Shown here: piece by piece, positions 8,018 to 17,719 of the stretch | Layout: each line of letters starts with the position of its first letter | Position numbering within the stretch: position 1 is the first letter of the stretch | Assembly: GCA_012031975.1 (NCBI GenBank) | Contig: JAAUSA010000023.1 | Span: 1 to 34,304, forward strand | Reading direction: 5' to 3' | DNA from: Alkalinema sp. RU_4_3 | GTDB taxonomy: Bacteria > Cyanobacteriota > Cyanobacteriia > Leptolyngbyales > Leptolyngbyaceae | DNA length: 34,304 bases | The notes under the pieces: model-generated | Databases searched by the model: none | What the model was told of the DNA's origin: nothing | The model's input: the letters and a program-made list of their open reading frames with translations, nothing else | Position numbers and translations under genes: made by a program

Positions 8018-8647
8018 ATGCTAACAATCCAGAGAAATGAGAGCGCTGATTCCCTCCGCCAAGGCCTCGAAATCCTGTATAAAAGTAGCAACGTGCAAAC
8101 CTTTCGGCGAGGGAGTGCGATTCCACTGTCCCTAAATCACATTTCGATCGTCCGTCAGGGTGTCGTCCACCTCGGCACCCTCTACCCCAACGGCGAAGAA
8201 TCGATGATCGGCATTGCCTGCACTGGCATGCCCTTTGGACTCTCCCTCACCCAAGTCGATCCCTACTACGCCACGGCCTTGTCCGACGTAACCATCGTCT
8301 CGCTCAAAACCACCGACGTCCAGGAATCGGAAGCCCTATCGCAACTGGTCATGCAATATTGCACCGATCGCCTCCGTCAAGTCGAAGCTCTGCTTGCCAC
8401 CGCAGGCTATCGCCGCGTCGAAGATCGCCTCCGCCAATTCCTTCTGTTGCTCGCCCAGGAAGTCGGCCAACCCACCGCCCTCGGCACCCGCATGAACGTT
8501 CGCCTGACCCACCAAGTGCTAGCCAACGCCACAGGCACCACCCGCGTCACCATCACCCGCCTACTGGGCCAATTGCGTAAAGAAGGTTGGCTACAGATCG
8601 ATCGCAATCATCATATTGTTATCTGCGATCAACGCCTAGCCGCCTAG
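8018..8647 (+). CDS. Crp/Fnr family transcription regulator
   Basis: The 209-residue product has a degenerate cyclic-nucleotide-binding-like beta-roll in its first half (RQGVVHLGTLYPNGEESMIGI). A dimerisation helix follows near 105-145 (DRLRQVEALLATAGYRRVEDRLRQFLLLLAQEVG). The C-terminal winged helix-turn-helix contains LTHQVLANATGTTRVTITRL, the Crp recognition-helix pattern, followed by LRKEGWLQID. No cAMP-binding phosphate cassette or Fe-S cysteines are apparent, so the ligand is unknown. It is not a clear NtcA. The gene is preceded by the 11-base motif array, which could be an autoregulatory or Pho-type control region. Confidence 0.88.
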   Translation: MLTIQRNESADSLRQGLEILYKSSNVQTFRRGSAIPLSLNHISIVRQGVVHLGTLYPNGEESMIGIACTGMPFGLSLTQVDPYYATALSDVTIVSLKTTDVQESEALSQLVMQYCTDRLRQVEALLATAGYRRVEDRLRQFLLLLAQEVGQPTALGTRMNVRLTHQVLANATGTTRVTITRLLGQLRKEGWLQIDRNHHIVICDQRLAA

Positions 8648-8663
8648 TCGTATTCAATATCTG

Positions 8664-8690
8664 GTAGGGGCGCATATCCCGCGCCCACTA
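8664..8690 (+). repeat. Dispersed palindromic repeat, copy 1
   Basis: GTAGGGGCGC, a few variable bases, then GCGCCC. The arms can form a GC-rich hairpin. Related copies lie at 20442-20469 and, inverted, at 32700-32722, all between genes. Confidence 0.55.
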
Positions 8691-8722
8691 TCATTGCCAC
8701 AACCCATCCAAGCTCAAACCAC

Positions 8723-9531
8723 CTAATCCAAACCATCCAACGCCTTCGGATCATCCAAAAAGCTATTGCCCGCAGTCCCCGCAGCAGGCGTCGGCGTTGC
8801 ACCCGCTGCCGCCTTGCCCTCTGACTTAGCATCCGGCCTTGTCGTCCCATCCGGCTTTCCCGCAGTCTTAGCATCCGGCTTCGCCCCCGGTGTATCCTTC
8901 CCCGAAACCACCTTCCCATCACTCGGCCCCGCAGGCGTCAACCGCTGCCAGTTCAATTCCCCCGACGGCAACATCGTAATCAACACCTTATCTGGCTCCT
9001 TCGATTTCCCATCGGGCTTATCGGCCTTAGGCGCAGTTTTGTCATCTGTCTTCTTATCTTCCTTCTTCCCTTCTTCTTTCTTCTCCGACCCGATCGCCCC
9101 CCTAATCGCACATTCCAACGTATCCCCCGGCTTAAACGTGTAATAGGCCGTCTTCGCCGGACAGTCCAACTCCACCTTCCCGACTTCCTTCTCCAAACCC
9201 GCTAAAATCGCATCCTGAACCTGTGGCATATGCAGCAACCCCTTAATGCTGGCCACCTTCCAGTCCACATTGCCCTCTGCATCCTTCTGCTGGACATCAA
9301 TATCAAAGCCATTGCCGCTATCGAGAATCCCCGTACAGATAAACCCCTTACTTGCCTGCTGCTGCACAACATCCTTCGGGCAGATCACCGATTTAATCGA
9401 ACTGCCTCCAGCCTGGACCAGCCCCTCTTGGATCAGCTTTTCAATCTTTGCAGCATCGATCGTCTTCCCGCAGCTACTCAAAAGCGCCGCCATTCCCGCT
9501 GCCAAAAAATAATAGAAGTATGTCTAGCCAT
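8723..9531 (-). CDS. DUF4333-like lipoprotein (frameshifted near its start)
   Basis: This is an envelope lipoprotein of about 269 residues. From the ATG at 9531 the frame reads MARHTSIIF and then breaks. Adding one base to the run of six A at 9504-9509 (plus strand) joins it to LAAGMAALLSSCGK, a complete signal peptide with the lipobox LSSC. Two related modules follow, near residues 22-90 (IEKLIQEGLVQ, VICPKDV, FICTGILDSG) and 95-150 (LDCPAKTAYYTFKPGDTLECAI), each with a Cys-Pro and a later Cys, as in DUF4333. The last 100 residues are low-complexity Lys/Asp/Pro/Ala and likely disordered. Without the repair the gene would start from a TTG at about 9503 and lose its signal peptide. It lies downstream of a Ser/Thr kinase on the same strand. 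Confidence 0.75.
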
Positions 9532-9721
9532 AGCAATAACTCAAAATCACAGATTGAAGCATGGTTAGTCTAACGTAGAATTTCCCCTTGAAAGTTAAGG
9601 TTAGGTAATCCCAGTTTAAAATTACCAAGGAGTACATTGCCATCAGACATAAGCGTAAATCAACTAGGGGTTGAAGCTCTCCAAGCTACCCCATCTGACA
9701 CAACTTTCGCCAAACCGCGCT

Positions 9722-11407
9722 CTACAGACCCAACTGGAACTTCTTCTGCGCCTGCACCTTCAGCTCCTCCGCCACCCGAATCTTCTGCTTCTCCAACTCA
9801 TTCTTCAACAGCTTCTTCGCCAACTGCTTACTCTCATTCGGATCGCCCACCACCCGCCAAGTCGCACTCGTCACCGACCACTCCCGCAAATTCGCCTTCA
9901 GCGCATCGCTAATCTTAATCGTTGTCACATAGGCGCACTTCTGCGGCAACTCCTTCGCAAAAAAGAGCAACTGATACTCACCCTTCTGACCCAACAGACG
10001 AATCATCTCCATGCCATGGCGCGACTTGAAATCTAAATAACAAGGCATCCACCTCGGTCCATTCTCATCATGGTACATATGATTATAAAAGGCCGTCACC
10101 CACAACGCCATCGGATAGGGCGTCTGCGTACAAAGCACATTCTTATAAACCAAGTTGTACAGCTTACTGAGCTTAATCTTCTTCACCTCCTCATAGGACT
10201 CCAGCATCACCCACAGCGTCGGAATCGTCTCCTTCCCAACCGTCATCACCTTAGAAAACACAATCTGCGCCACAGGCATTTCCTTGACCGGCCAAGCCGC
10301 ACTGCGCAGCAGCTCATCCGCAATCAACCCCGAACCCGTCATCCGAGCCGGACTATTTGGCCCCACCACTTCCTCCGCCGGAGAAACCGTTGGCGGTGGC
10401 AGATTCGGCAAATTGGGTAGATTGGGAGCCAGATTTGTGAGATCGAGGGCCTCCGCCGCCTGGGCCGCCTGACGATTCAGCACCTCCCCGATGCGATTAC
10501 TCAAATTCCGACTCGCCGAAAACCGCTCCTCAATCGGCTCCAAGGCCCGCAAAATATCCTGAATCGTCTTCGGACGCTCCTGGGGCGTCTTCGCCATACA
10601 GGCCATCACCAGATCCTCCAGCGCCTTCGGCACATTCAACCCAGGCTTCGCCACCTTCATCGGCTTCGGCACCTGATTCAAATGCGCCTTCAACCAGCCC
10701 CCAAAGGAATGGGTCTCCGCTTGAACTGGCAGTGTCGCCGTCAGCATCTCATACATCATCACGCCGAGACTGTAGATGTCCGACTGGGCATTCAGCTCCA
10801 AGCCCTCCATCTGTTCGGGAGATGAATAGACCATCGTCCCCATATAGGTGCTAGTCGCCCCAGCATCCTCCATCATCAACTTGGAGATCCCAAAATCCAA
10901 CACCTTCACAAACTCGCCCAAACTATGATCGCGAGTGATCAGAATATTGCTCGGCTTCACATCCCGGTGAATGATCGGACAGATCACCCCCTCCACATCA
11001 ATCCCCATATGGGCCATCTGCAGGCCCTGACAGATCTGACGCGTCATCATCAAAAAGCGCGGCAGCGGAATCGCCTGGCCCCGCATAATCTCATTCAGGC
11101 CGTAGCCCTCCAGATACTCCATCACATAGAAGGGCACATCATCGGCGTCCAGATCGTAGTCCGACACCCGCACAATATGAATACTCTTCTGGCCTAGCTG
11201 AGCACAGATACTCGCCTCCGTCCAAAACCGCTTCCGCATCCGCTCATTCAGCAGCGTCTGAGCCAGAAATTTGATCGCCACAATAGCGCCCCCCAGTCGG
11301 AGGTCACGGGCCTTATACACACGACCCATGGCACCTTTGCCAATCAGCTCCATGAGCTGATAGCGATTGTTTAGAGTCGTAATGCTCTTAGTTGCGGGAG
11401 CAGTCAT
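9722..11407 (-). CDS. Serine/threonine protein kinase with cyanobacterial C-terminal domain
   Basis: This is a Hanks-type kinase of 561 residues from the ATG at 11407; a GTG eight codons earlier is possible. The glycine loop GKGAMGRVYKA lies at 23-33 and the ATP-binding Lys46 in AIKF. The catalytic HRDVKPSN is at 147-154, DFGISK at 171-176, and YSSPEQ is the activation-segment end. All catalytic residues are present, so it should be active. A Pro-rich linker with the repeat LPNLPNLPPP is followed by a globular domain from about residue 360 to the end, with SKLYNLVYKNVLCTQTPYP and RWMPCYLDFKSRHG. I know no function for this domain. No membrane helix is seen, so the kinase is cytosolic. The lipoprotein gene lies 190 bases downstream. 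Confidence 0.92.
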   Translation of the reverse strand: MTAPATKSITTLNNRYQLMELIGKGAMGRVYKARDLRLGGAIVAIKFLAQTLLNERMRKRFWTEASICAQLGQKSIHIVRVSDYDLDADDVPFYVMEYLEGYGLNEIMRGQAIPLPRFLMMTRQICQGLQMAHMGIDVEGVICPIIHRDVKPSNILITRDHSLGEFVKVLDFGISKLMMEDAGATSTYMGTMVYSSPEQMEGLELNAQSDIYSLGVMMYEMLTATLPVQAETHSFGGWLKAHLNQVPKPMKVAKPGLNVPKALEDLVMACMAKTPQERPKTIQDILRALEPIEERFSASRNLSNRIGEVLNRQAAQAAEALDLTNLAPNLPNLPNLPPPTVSPAEEVVGPNSPARMTGSGLIADELLRSAAWPVKEMPVAQIVFSKVMTVGKETIPTLWVMLESYEEVKKIKLSKLYNLVYKNVLCTQTPYPMALWVTAFYNHMYHDENGPRWMPCYLDFKSRHGMEMIRLLGQKGEYQLLFFAKELPQKCAYVTTIKISDALKANLREWSVTSATWRVVGDPNESKQLAKKLLKNELEKQKIRVAEELKVQAQKKFQLGL

Positions 11408-11630
11408 TGGGGGGGGTACACTTTTCTGCACTGGACTGGTATAGACAAGTCTAAAGTGGGTAGATACATTTGGGGCAGATCAATTCAAGCTGTCACGCGC
11501 CCCAAGGAAAACCCCGGATTGTTTGAACTGAAAAACTCTACCTACAGTATGGACAGTCCAGCCTGGAAAATTAACCTTTACCCGTTAAATACTAGCGATC
11601 TCCTTGGGGTTTGAACCACTTATTTGGGCC

Positions 11631-12080
11631 TCAACCACGCTGACGCTCGATCGTAGCCTCCATGGCACTGCTCAGATAATGCCCCGACATGATCCCACTC
11701 GACCAAAGGTACTTATCATCCTCCAACCGATGCAGGGTCTCAAACCCTGTGCGCCGCTGCTTATCGCCCAAGGCCCAGTAGCGCTGAATGATCGATTCTG
11801 GGGCAATCCAGCCCTCACCCTCCACCCGACCCAACTCCGTATGCTGGAGCACAAAGGTATAGCGACGATCGTCCTGGTCAAAGCGTCCGCGAAACTGAAA
11901 ATCGATCGAAGGATGCTCCTCACTGCCGGGAAAAATCAGCCGCATCGCCATCGTGAACCAGCCATCGCGGCTCCAACTGACCAAAATCTTGCCCTTGACC
12001 GGAATGGGAATACCATTACGCTCCATCCAGTTGCCTTGCAGCATCCAGGTTCCAGGTTCAATAAGAAAGGTGTGATTCAC
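11631..12080 (-). CDS. Conserved hypothetical protein
   Basis: This is a 149-residue soluble protein without signal peptide or membrane segment. It is rich in aromatic and charged residues, with repeated beta-strand patterns (WMLQGNWMERNG, ILVSWSRDGWFTMAM, FQFRGRFDQDDRRYTFVLQHTELG), suggesting a lipocalin-like or other all-beta fold. It resembles uncharacterised cyanobacterial proteins, but I cannot name a family with certainty. It stands alone on the minus strand upstream of the kinase gene (224 bases away) and downstream of anmK. Confidence 0.7.
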   Translation of the reverse strand: MNHTFLIEPGTWMLQGNWMERNGIPIPVKGKILVSWSRDGWFTMAMRLIFPGSEEHPSIDFQFRGRFDQDDRRYTFVLQHTELGRVEGEGWIAPESIIQRYWALGDKQRRTGFETLHRLEDDKYLWSSGIMSGHYLSSAMEATIERQRG

Positions 12081-12140
12081 TGAGTTCTTGGGGGGAGGAG
12101 AAGCTGAGTATTCAGGGAATCATGCTAACATGCGCCGAAT

Positions 12141-13253
12141 TCAAGGGGCCTGGTGAATTTCCCCTAGAAGGGCCAGCTTCTTCGCGCCCGTCACCTCCGG
12201 GAGATTACCGGGATAGTCGTGGCGGCGCCAGTAGGCCAGCACCGCAAAGGCTATGGCCTCTTTGAAGTCCCCATTAAGCCCAACTTCATCGGTTGTCAGC
12301 AATTGACTACTGGGCAGGTGAGTTTGGAGGCGCTGGCGGAGATAGCCATTGCGGCTGCCCCCGCCACACAGTAACACCTGGTCCGGCAGCTTGGGCAAAA
12401 ACTGCTGATAACTTTGGGCAATCGACAGGGCCGTAAAGTCCGTTAGCGTGGCTAGGAAATCTGCGGGACTGAGGTGCTGGGCCTCTGTTTGACATCGATC
12501 GAGGTAGGCTGAGCTAAACAACTCCCTCCCCGTGGACTTGGGCGGTGGGGTGGTAAAGAAGGGGTGGGTGAGCCAGGTTTGGACGAGTTGGCTGTCGGGT
12601 TGGCCGCTGGCAGCCCATTGGCCATTGTCGTCGTAGGTTTGACTGCCTTGGGTGAGACGGGTGACGGCTAGATCGATCAGCATGTTGCCCGGCCCCGTGT
12701 CCCAGCCCAGGATCCGACCCTGGCGATCGGCGGGTAGATAGGTGACATTGCCAATGCCGCCGATGTTTTGGACGGCGCGATCGTGGGTTTTGTGGGTGAG
12801 GAGGGCGGCGTCTACGGGGGGGACGAGCGGTGCCCCCTGGCCGCCGAGGGCGAGGTCGGCGGTGCGGAAGTTGCTGATGGTGGGGATGCCTGTGGTGGCG
12901 GCGATTAGCGAACCTCGTCCTAGTTGTAGGCTGTAGCCTAGGCTGTTGCCCTGGGGTGGACGATGGAACAGGGTTTGACCATGGGATCCAATCAGGTCGG
13001 CAGGGGTCTGCAAACTCAGGGCGGCCTGGGCGAAGGTGAGGGCGATCGCGTCGTCGAGTTCCGCCATCTGCTCCATGGAAAGGGGAGCACCACCGCTGAC
13101 CGCTAGGATTTGCTGGCGGAGGGCTTCGGGATAGGCATAGGTGTGACCCTTGATGAGCGTCGCGGTCAGGCTATTGCCCTGGCCTTGGATATCTACGAGG
13201 GCCGTATCAATGCCGTCTACGGAGGTACCGCTCATTAGGCCAATGACTTTCAT
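12141..13253 (-). CDS. anmK: Anhydro-N-acetylmuramic acid kinase AnmK
   Basis: AnmK converts 1,6-anhydro-MurNAc and ATP to MurNAc-6-phosphate in cell-wall recycling, in the cytosol. The product has 370 residues from the ATG at 13253, the usual size. The N-terminal ATP-binding motif [15 protein letters not shown] is followed by [26 protein letters not shown] and [12 protein letters not shown], all hallmarks of AnmK. The glycine-rich [16 protein letters not shown] lies near 310. Longer in-frame starts add residues foreign to the family and overlap the divergent gene. The start is 78 bases from the oppositely oriented lipoprotein gene. Confidence 0.95.
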   Translation of the reverse strand: MKVIGLMSGTSVDGIDTALVDIQGQGNSLTATLIKGHTYAYPEALRQQILAVSGGAPLSMEQMAELDDAIALTFAQAALSLQTPADLIGSHGQTLFHRPPQGNSLGYSLQLGRGSLIAATTGIPTISNFRTADLALGGQGAPLVPPVDAALLTHKTHDRAVQNIGGIGNVTYLPADRQGRILGWDTGPGNMLIDLAVTRLTQGSQTYDDNGQWAASGQPDSQLVQTWLTHPFFTTPPPKSTGRELFSSAYLDRCQTEAQHLSPADFLATLTDFTALSIAQSYQQFLPKLPDQVLLCGGGSRNGYLRQRLQTHLPSSQLLTTDEVGLNGDFKEAIAFAVLAYWRRHDYPGNLPEVTGAKKLALLGEIHQAP

Positions 13254-13331
13254 GGAAGAGAGATGGAGTTGGGTGTTTATCAGATTTACTTTAAAGTAAA
13301 AGGGCATACATCCCGGTTCGATCGGCATCCC

Positions 13332-14582
13332 ATGGGCATTCGTTTTGATTGGCGTCAGGTTTTGGTCTTTGTCCTCTTGTATTGCCTGGGGACGTCAGGG
13401 TTAAGTGGCTGTGCGTTGCCTCGGGTCTCGGCGGAAGCTCGCCTGTTTGCGCCCCTGAAGCTGGAGCTGGTGGATGACTATACGCTGCCGCCGACCAGTT
13501 TTCAGGATGTGCCCGTGGGGGGGCTGTCGGGGTTGGCCTATGACGCAGCTAAGGGCGTGTTTTATGCTGTTTCGGACGATCGCAGTGGGTTTGCACCTGC
13601 TCGGTTTTACACCTTAAAACCCAAGCTAGGTAAGGACAAAACCACGGGTCAGACAGAAATCAAAACCATTGATATCAAGACCGTGACGGCCCTGAAAAAC
13701 CCCAAGGGCGAAACCTATCCCCGCAATACCATAGACACCGAAGGCATCGTGCTGTCGCCTCGCGGGACGGTGTTTATCTCCAGTGAAGGGGTGGCCAAGG
13801 ATGGCATCGCACCCTTTGTGAATGAGTTTGATTTGCAGACGGGGGCCTTTGTGGGGGCCTTGCCGATTCCGGAGCATTACCTGCCGAAGAAGGGGCCGGA
13901 TGGAGAGCGGGAAGGGATTCAGGATAATTTGGGGTTTGAAGGATTGACCATGGGTGTCGATGGGACACCGGACCTGTTCCGGTTGTTTGTCGCGACGGAA
14001 AATAGTCTGGCCCAGGATTTGCCGCCCCAGGATTCAGAGGAGCCGACGCGGGTGCGATTGATGCATTACGCTGTCATGCAGGGGCGCGCTGATCTGACGG
14101 GGGAATATCTCTACGAGTTTGACAAGCCACCCTTGGGTACGGTGGAGCAGGGCCTTTCGGAAATTCTTTCGGTGGATAATGCCGGGCATTTTCTGGCCCT
14201 AGAGCGCACCTTTGGGCTGACCGGATTTAACGGCAAGATCTTCCAGTTTACCATGGCGGGGGCTTCAGACACGAGTGCGATCGCCGCCCTCCAGCCAAAG
14301 CCCCCCCAGGCTCCCACCCCGGTGCACAAAACCTTGGTGCTGGATTTGGCGGACCTGGGGATAGCGATCGACAACGTCGAAGGTTTAGCCCTAGGCCCCG
14401 TTTTGGCCGATGGTTCCAAGAGTTTGCTCATCGTCAGCGACGACAACTTCAACAAGGACCAGGTCACCCAATTCCTGCTCTTCCGTCTGGTCAACGAAGA
14501 CGAACCACCCATCCCACCGCTGAAACCGACGCCTGCTGCGGTCAAACCTACGGTCAAACCCACGGTTAAACCCGGTCCCTAA
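13332..14582 (+). CDS. Phytase-like esterase-domain lipoprotein
   Basis: This is a secreted lipoprotein of 416 residues. From the ATG at 13332 the product begins [18 protein letters not shown] and has the lipobox LSGC near residue 29. The mature part carries [23 protein letters not shown], then [27 protein letters not shown] and VEGLALGP. These fit the esterase-like phytase family (PF13449), a beta-propeller fold thought to act on phosphate or sugar esters. The tail is a short Pro-rich repeat (PTVKPTVKP). A role in releasing phosphate outside the cell is inferred from the family only. It is divergent from anmK and followed by cpcT after 29 bases. Confidence 0.85.
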   Translation: MGIRFDWRQVLVFVLLYCLGTSGLSGCALPRVSAEARLFAPLKLELVDDYTLPPTSFQDVPVGGLSGLAYDAAKGVFYAVSDDRSGFAPARFYTLKPKLGKDKTTGQTEIKTIDIKTVTALKNPKGETYPRNTIDTEGIVLSPRGTVFISSEGVAKDGIAPFVNEFDLQTGAFVGALPIPEHYLPKKGPDGEREGIQDNLGFEGLTMGVDGTPDLFRLFVATENSLAQDLPPQDSEEPTRVRLMHYAVMQGRADLTGEYLYEFDKPPLGTVEQGLSEILSVDNAGHFLALERTFGLTGFNGKIFQFTMAGASDTSAIAALQPKPPQAPTPVHKTLVLDLADLGIAIDNVEGLALGPVLADGSKSLLIVSDDNFNKDQVTQFLLFRLVNEDEPPIPPLKPTPAAVKPTVKPTVKPGP

Positions 14583-14611
14583 AGTCGCTATGCTAAGAGA
14601 CGACCTGCACA

Positions 14612-15229
14612 ATGCAACCTAATCTGGCCATGACAAGCGCGATCGACATTCCAACCCTAATCCATTGGATGGCCGGGGAATTTAGCAACCAAGCCCAGGC
14701 CTTTGAAAACCCACCGTTTTTCGCCCATATTCGAGTGTGCATGCGACCGATGGCGTTTTCAGTGCTCGGTGCTCCGGCATTGTTCTTGGAGCAGGCCTAT
14801 GACTTTGCCCAGGATCAGCCCTACCGGATTCGGATTTTGAAGTTTGTCATTGAGGACGGGAAAATCGCTGTGCCCCACCTGCGACCCAAGGATGACAAGC
14901 AGTTTCGAGGGGCGGCCCGCGATCCGGAGTTGCTCAAAACCTTGACAATGGAGGATCTCGATCCCATGTGTGGCTGCGGCATGGATGTGACCTGGACAGG
15001 CACCAGCTTCAAAGGTCGGGTCGAGCCGGGCAAACAATGTCTAGTCGATCGCAATGGCCAAACCACTTATTTAGACAATGAATTTGAAGTCTCTGAAGGC
15101 GGAAACATACTCGATAGCTGGGACATAGGCCGGGATTTGGAAACCGAGGAGCGGGTTTGGGGCTCGATCGCCGGGCCGTTTCACTTTACAAAAGTCCAGA
15201 GTTTCGCGATGGAGCTAGACCTAGGCTAA
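14612..15229 (+). CDS. cpcT: CpcT/CpeT-family phycobiliprotein lyase
   Basis: This lyase attaches phycocyanobilin to a beta-subunit cysteine of a phycobiliprotein (Cys-153 in phycocyanin for CpcT). The 205-residue length is normal. Family hallmarks are WMAGEFSNQAQAFENPPFF near the N-terminus, AHIRVCMRPM, LEQAYDFAQDQPYRIRI and MCGCGMDVTW, followed by a conserved GKQCLVDRNG and YLDNEFEV. The ATG at 14612 is used, but the ATG at 14630 (MTSAID) would fit the family equally well. Its presence implies a phycobilisome-bearing cyanobacterium. Assignment to CpcT rather than another member of the lyase family is probable, not certain. Confidence 0.88.
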   Translation: MQPNLAMTSAIDIPTLIHWMAGEFSNQAQAFENPPFFAHIRVCMRPMAFSVLGAPALFLEQAYDFAQDQPYRIRILKFVIEDGKIAVPHLRPKDDKQFRGAARDPELLKTLTMEDLDPMCGCGMDVTWTGTSFKGRVEPGKQCLVDRNGQTTYLDNEFEVSEGGNILDSWDIGRDLETEERVWGSIAGPFHFTKVQSFAMELDLG

Positions 15230-15265
15230 TATTTGGTTGCTATGTTGTTCGCCTGTGAATAAGCT

Positions 15266-17025
15266 ATGAAAACTCAAACAAATGGACTCCTCGCTACCTT
15301 GGCCCTGGGTCTGTTACTCAGCGCCCCCGGCAGTCTCGGCACGGTGGTGCGAGCCGTTGAGGAAGGCACTCCCCCCACCAGTGCCAGCAGCCCAGCGCCC
15401 ACAACATTCCCTGTCCCCACAGCCTTCCCGACGGGCGGCAGCATCAAGATTGATGGCTCGACCAGCATGGCGGCGATCAACCAGTCCTTGCAGAAGCAGT
15501 TTGTGTCGAAGTTTGGTGAGGCCAAAGTAGAGCTGGCAGCCAATGGCACCGAGAAGCCCTAGAGGCGGTTGGAAAAGGCGAGATTGACCTGGCGGCGATC
15601 GGGCGGCCCCTGACCGATGCGGAAAAGGCCCAGGGTTTGGCGGAGTATGTGATTAGTCGGGAAAAGATCGCGATCATTGTCGGTGCAGACAATCCCTTCT
15701 CCGGCGATCTCACCTTCAAACAGTTTGCCCAGATGTTTCGCGGAGAGCTGACGGACTGGAGTAAGGTCGGTGGAACTGGGACCATTCGGTTCATCGATCG
15801 CCCCAGTTCCAGCGACACCCGCAAATCCCTCAGCACCTACCCTGTATTCAAGGAAGGCAACTTCGCCGTCGGGGCCAATGGCAAAACCCTCGATGCCGAT
15901 GACACCGCTGCGCTGATTAAGGACTTGGGTAAGGATGGGATTGGCTATGCGATCGCCTCCCAGGCCCTGAACCAGGCGGGCGTCAAGGTGCTCTCCATGC
16001 ATAAGACCCTGCCCGACGACCCGCGCTACCCCTATTCCCAGCCCCGCAATTACGTTTACAAACCCGGCGCCGACGGCAACCCTAGCCCAGCGGCCCTGGC
16101 CTACCTCGGCTATGCCACCTCCCCGGAGGGTCAGACAGCGGTGAATGAGGCGAATAAAACCGAAGCGGCTGCCGTGGCCCAGGGCGCTGCGATCGCTCCA
16201 AGCCCTAGTCCTTCTGTCGCCACCAGCCCGAGTCCTGCCGCCAGCGCTGCCCCCGCCGCGATCGCTCCCCCTTCAACGGCCCCCAACTATGCCAACTGGT
16301 GGCTACCTGCCCTCCTCGGCACCGCCTTCCTCGGCTGGCTGGCCAGCAAACTCCTCAAGGGCGGTTCCCACCCGGTCGGCACCTGGGGTGAAACGATCGC
16401 CCCAGCCGCCGCCCCAGCAAAGGCAACCATGCCAACTCCTGTCAAACCCGTCGTCCCTACACCCGTAACTCCGGCAGCTAAACCTGTCGAACCGATCGCC
16501 AAGCCCCCAGCCAGCACCACTACCACAACACCCACTACCACAACACCCACTACCACAACACCCACTACCACAACACCCACTACCACAACAGGCTTAGGAA
16601 CTGCTGCGGCAGGGCTCGGTGCCTTGGGACTGGCCGGGGCAGCGGCGGCAGGCGTGGCAAAGGCCAGCGAAACGTCAACGCCTGTGCCGCCTGCGATCGA
16701 TCTCCATAAAAGCTGGATTGCCCTCACGCCCAAAACGGGGGATGAGGCAGAGGCCGAGTGGCATATTCTGGACAGCGATCGCGCCGTCATCCCCAATCTG
16801 CCCTCCCGTGAGACCCAGGTGCGGGTCTATGACATCACAGGTGGCATCGACTTGGAGAAACAGCCCGCCCACAGCGTTCAGTACTACAACTGCAAACCCA
16901 ACGACAGCAAAGTTTCGGTGACGCTGCCCGATGGCGATCGCGAATATATTGCAGCGGTGGGCTACATCACGGGCGATGGGCGATGGTTCAAGATGGCCCA
17001 GTCTCTGCCACTTAAACGCCTCTAG
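15266..17025 (+). CDS. PstS-like domain, membrane helix and DUF4912 fusion (frameshifted in this sequence)
   Basis: This is a composite membrane protein of about 586 residues. A signal peptide (1-30) is followed by a PstS-type substrate-binding domain (about 55-300: IKIDGSTSMAAINQ, LAAIGRPLTDAEK, FIDRPSSSDTRKSL, KDGIGYAIASQ). A disordered Ala/Pro stretch comes next, then one membrane helix (NWWLPALLGTAFLGWLASKLL), a Thr/Pro repeat encoded by 15-base units, and a C-terminal DUF4912 domain (about 480-586: WIALTPKTGDEAEAEWHILD to WFKMAQSLPLKRL). The frame breaks after NGTEK at 15554-15556. One extra A or G there gives NGTEKALEAVGKGEIDLAAIG and restores the family sequence. With the binding domain outside and the tail inside, the layout suggests a sensor of a periplasmic ligand. 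No transporter genes flank it. Confidence 0.8.
16517..16590 (+). repeat. 15-base tandem repeat coding Thr/Pro
   Basis: About five perfect copies of CCACTACCACAACAC, in frame, coding a TTTTP pentapeptide repeat between the membrane helix and DUF4912. Copy number is likely to vary between strains. Confidence 0.9.
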
Positions 17026-17615
17026 TGACGACGGCTGGGGGTGGCTTCAGGTTCGTAGATCCAGAGGGAGAAGCCCACACCGTAATTGCCAGGGGTGATC
17101 ATGACGCGATCGCCCCTGGCACTGAGGCGCTGGCCAAGGGTCATGGCAGCTTCCTCCTGTTCCATGGTTTTGACGAGGCTGTAGTATTCGCTGTTGAGGG
17201 TGATGGCAGTGAGGGGCTTGTCCAGGTCGGGGACGCGGATTTGGCAGGTTTTGAAGTCCCAGCGGCGGCGGAGGAATTTGCAGAAGCCTTCCTGGGGTTC
17301 GGGTTTGGCTGGGTTGACGGGGACGGCGTTGATCAGGGGACGGGCAAAGCGCTGGCCGTCGGCTTCTTCGACCCAAAGGCTATAGCCGCGTGGATTTTTG
17401 GTCAGGACGACTTGGTTGCCGCGATCGATCAGACGTTGGGCCGAGTCGTTGATTTTTTCGAGGGTCGGGAGACAGCGCACAAAGCTGTAGCAGCGGCCCT
17501 GCCAGAAGATGCCCGCGAGGGGCTTGGCTTCATCGGGGATGTCGATGTGGCAGGTTTCGTACTGGGTGCGATCTTCGAGTACGGGCGCAGGCGTGGAGAT
17601 CGTGTTTGGGGACAT
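17022..17615 (-). CDS. Conserved hypothetical protein with two tandem repeats
   Basis: This is a 197-residue soluble protein made of two related modules of about 70 residues, one near 20-90 and one near 125-195. Paired motifs are YETCHIDIPDEAKPLAGI with FKTCQIRVPDLDKPLTAI, and YSFVRCL with YYSLVKTM. QRLIDRGNQVVLT also pairs with QRLSARGDRVMIT, and GYSLWVEE with GFSLWIYE. This points to an ancient internal duplication and a pseudo-twofold fold. The ATG at 17615 (MSPNTIS) is chosen because upstream in-frame codons look non-coding. Its stop overlaps the stop of the convergent gene in a shared CTAG. I know no function for it. Confidence 0.75.
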   Translation of the reverse strand: MSPNTISTPAPVLEDRTQYETCHIDIPDEAKPLAGIFWQGRCYSFVRCLPTLEKINDSAQRLIDRGNQVVLTKNPRGYSLWVEEADGQRFARPLINAVPVNPAKPEPQEGFCKFLRRRWDFKTCQIRVPDLDKPLTAITLNSEYYSLVKTMEQEEAAMTLGQRLSARGDRVMITPGNYGVGFSLWIYEPEATPSRRH

Positions 17616-17719
17616 GGCACAAAGGACCCATTGGACAACGAGGGATTCATCCCTAGGATGCCCCGGCAGGTGGGTGGGTACCTCAGCGTTTGTATGCAAT
17701 CTTACTAGGACAAACTGCG

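Noticed and set aside
9605-9628. Short inverted repeat GGTAAT/ATTACC between kinase and lipoprotein genes
   Set aside because: Six-base arms with an 11-base spacer are expected by chance in a window this size; no T-run or conserved context.
16517-16590. CRISPR-like direct repeats
   Set aside because: The 15-base units are contiguous without spacers and code in frame for Thr/Pro.
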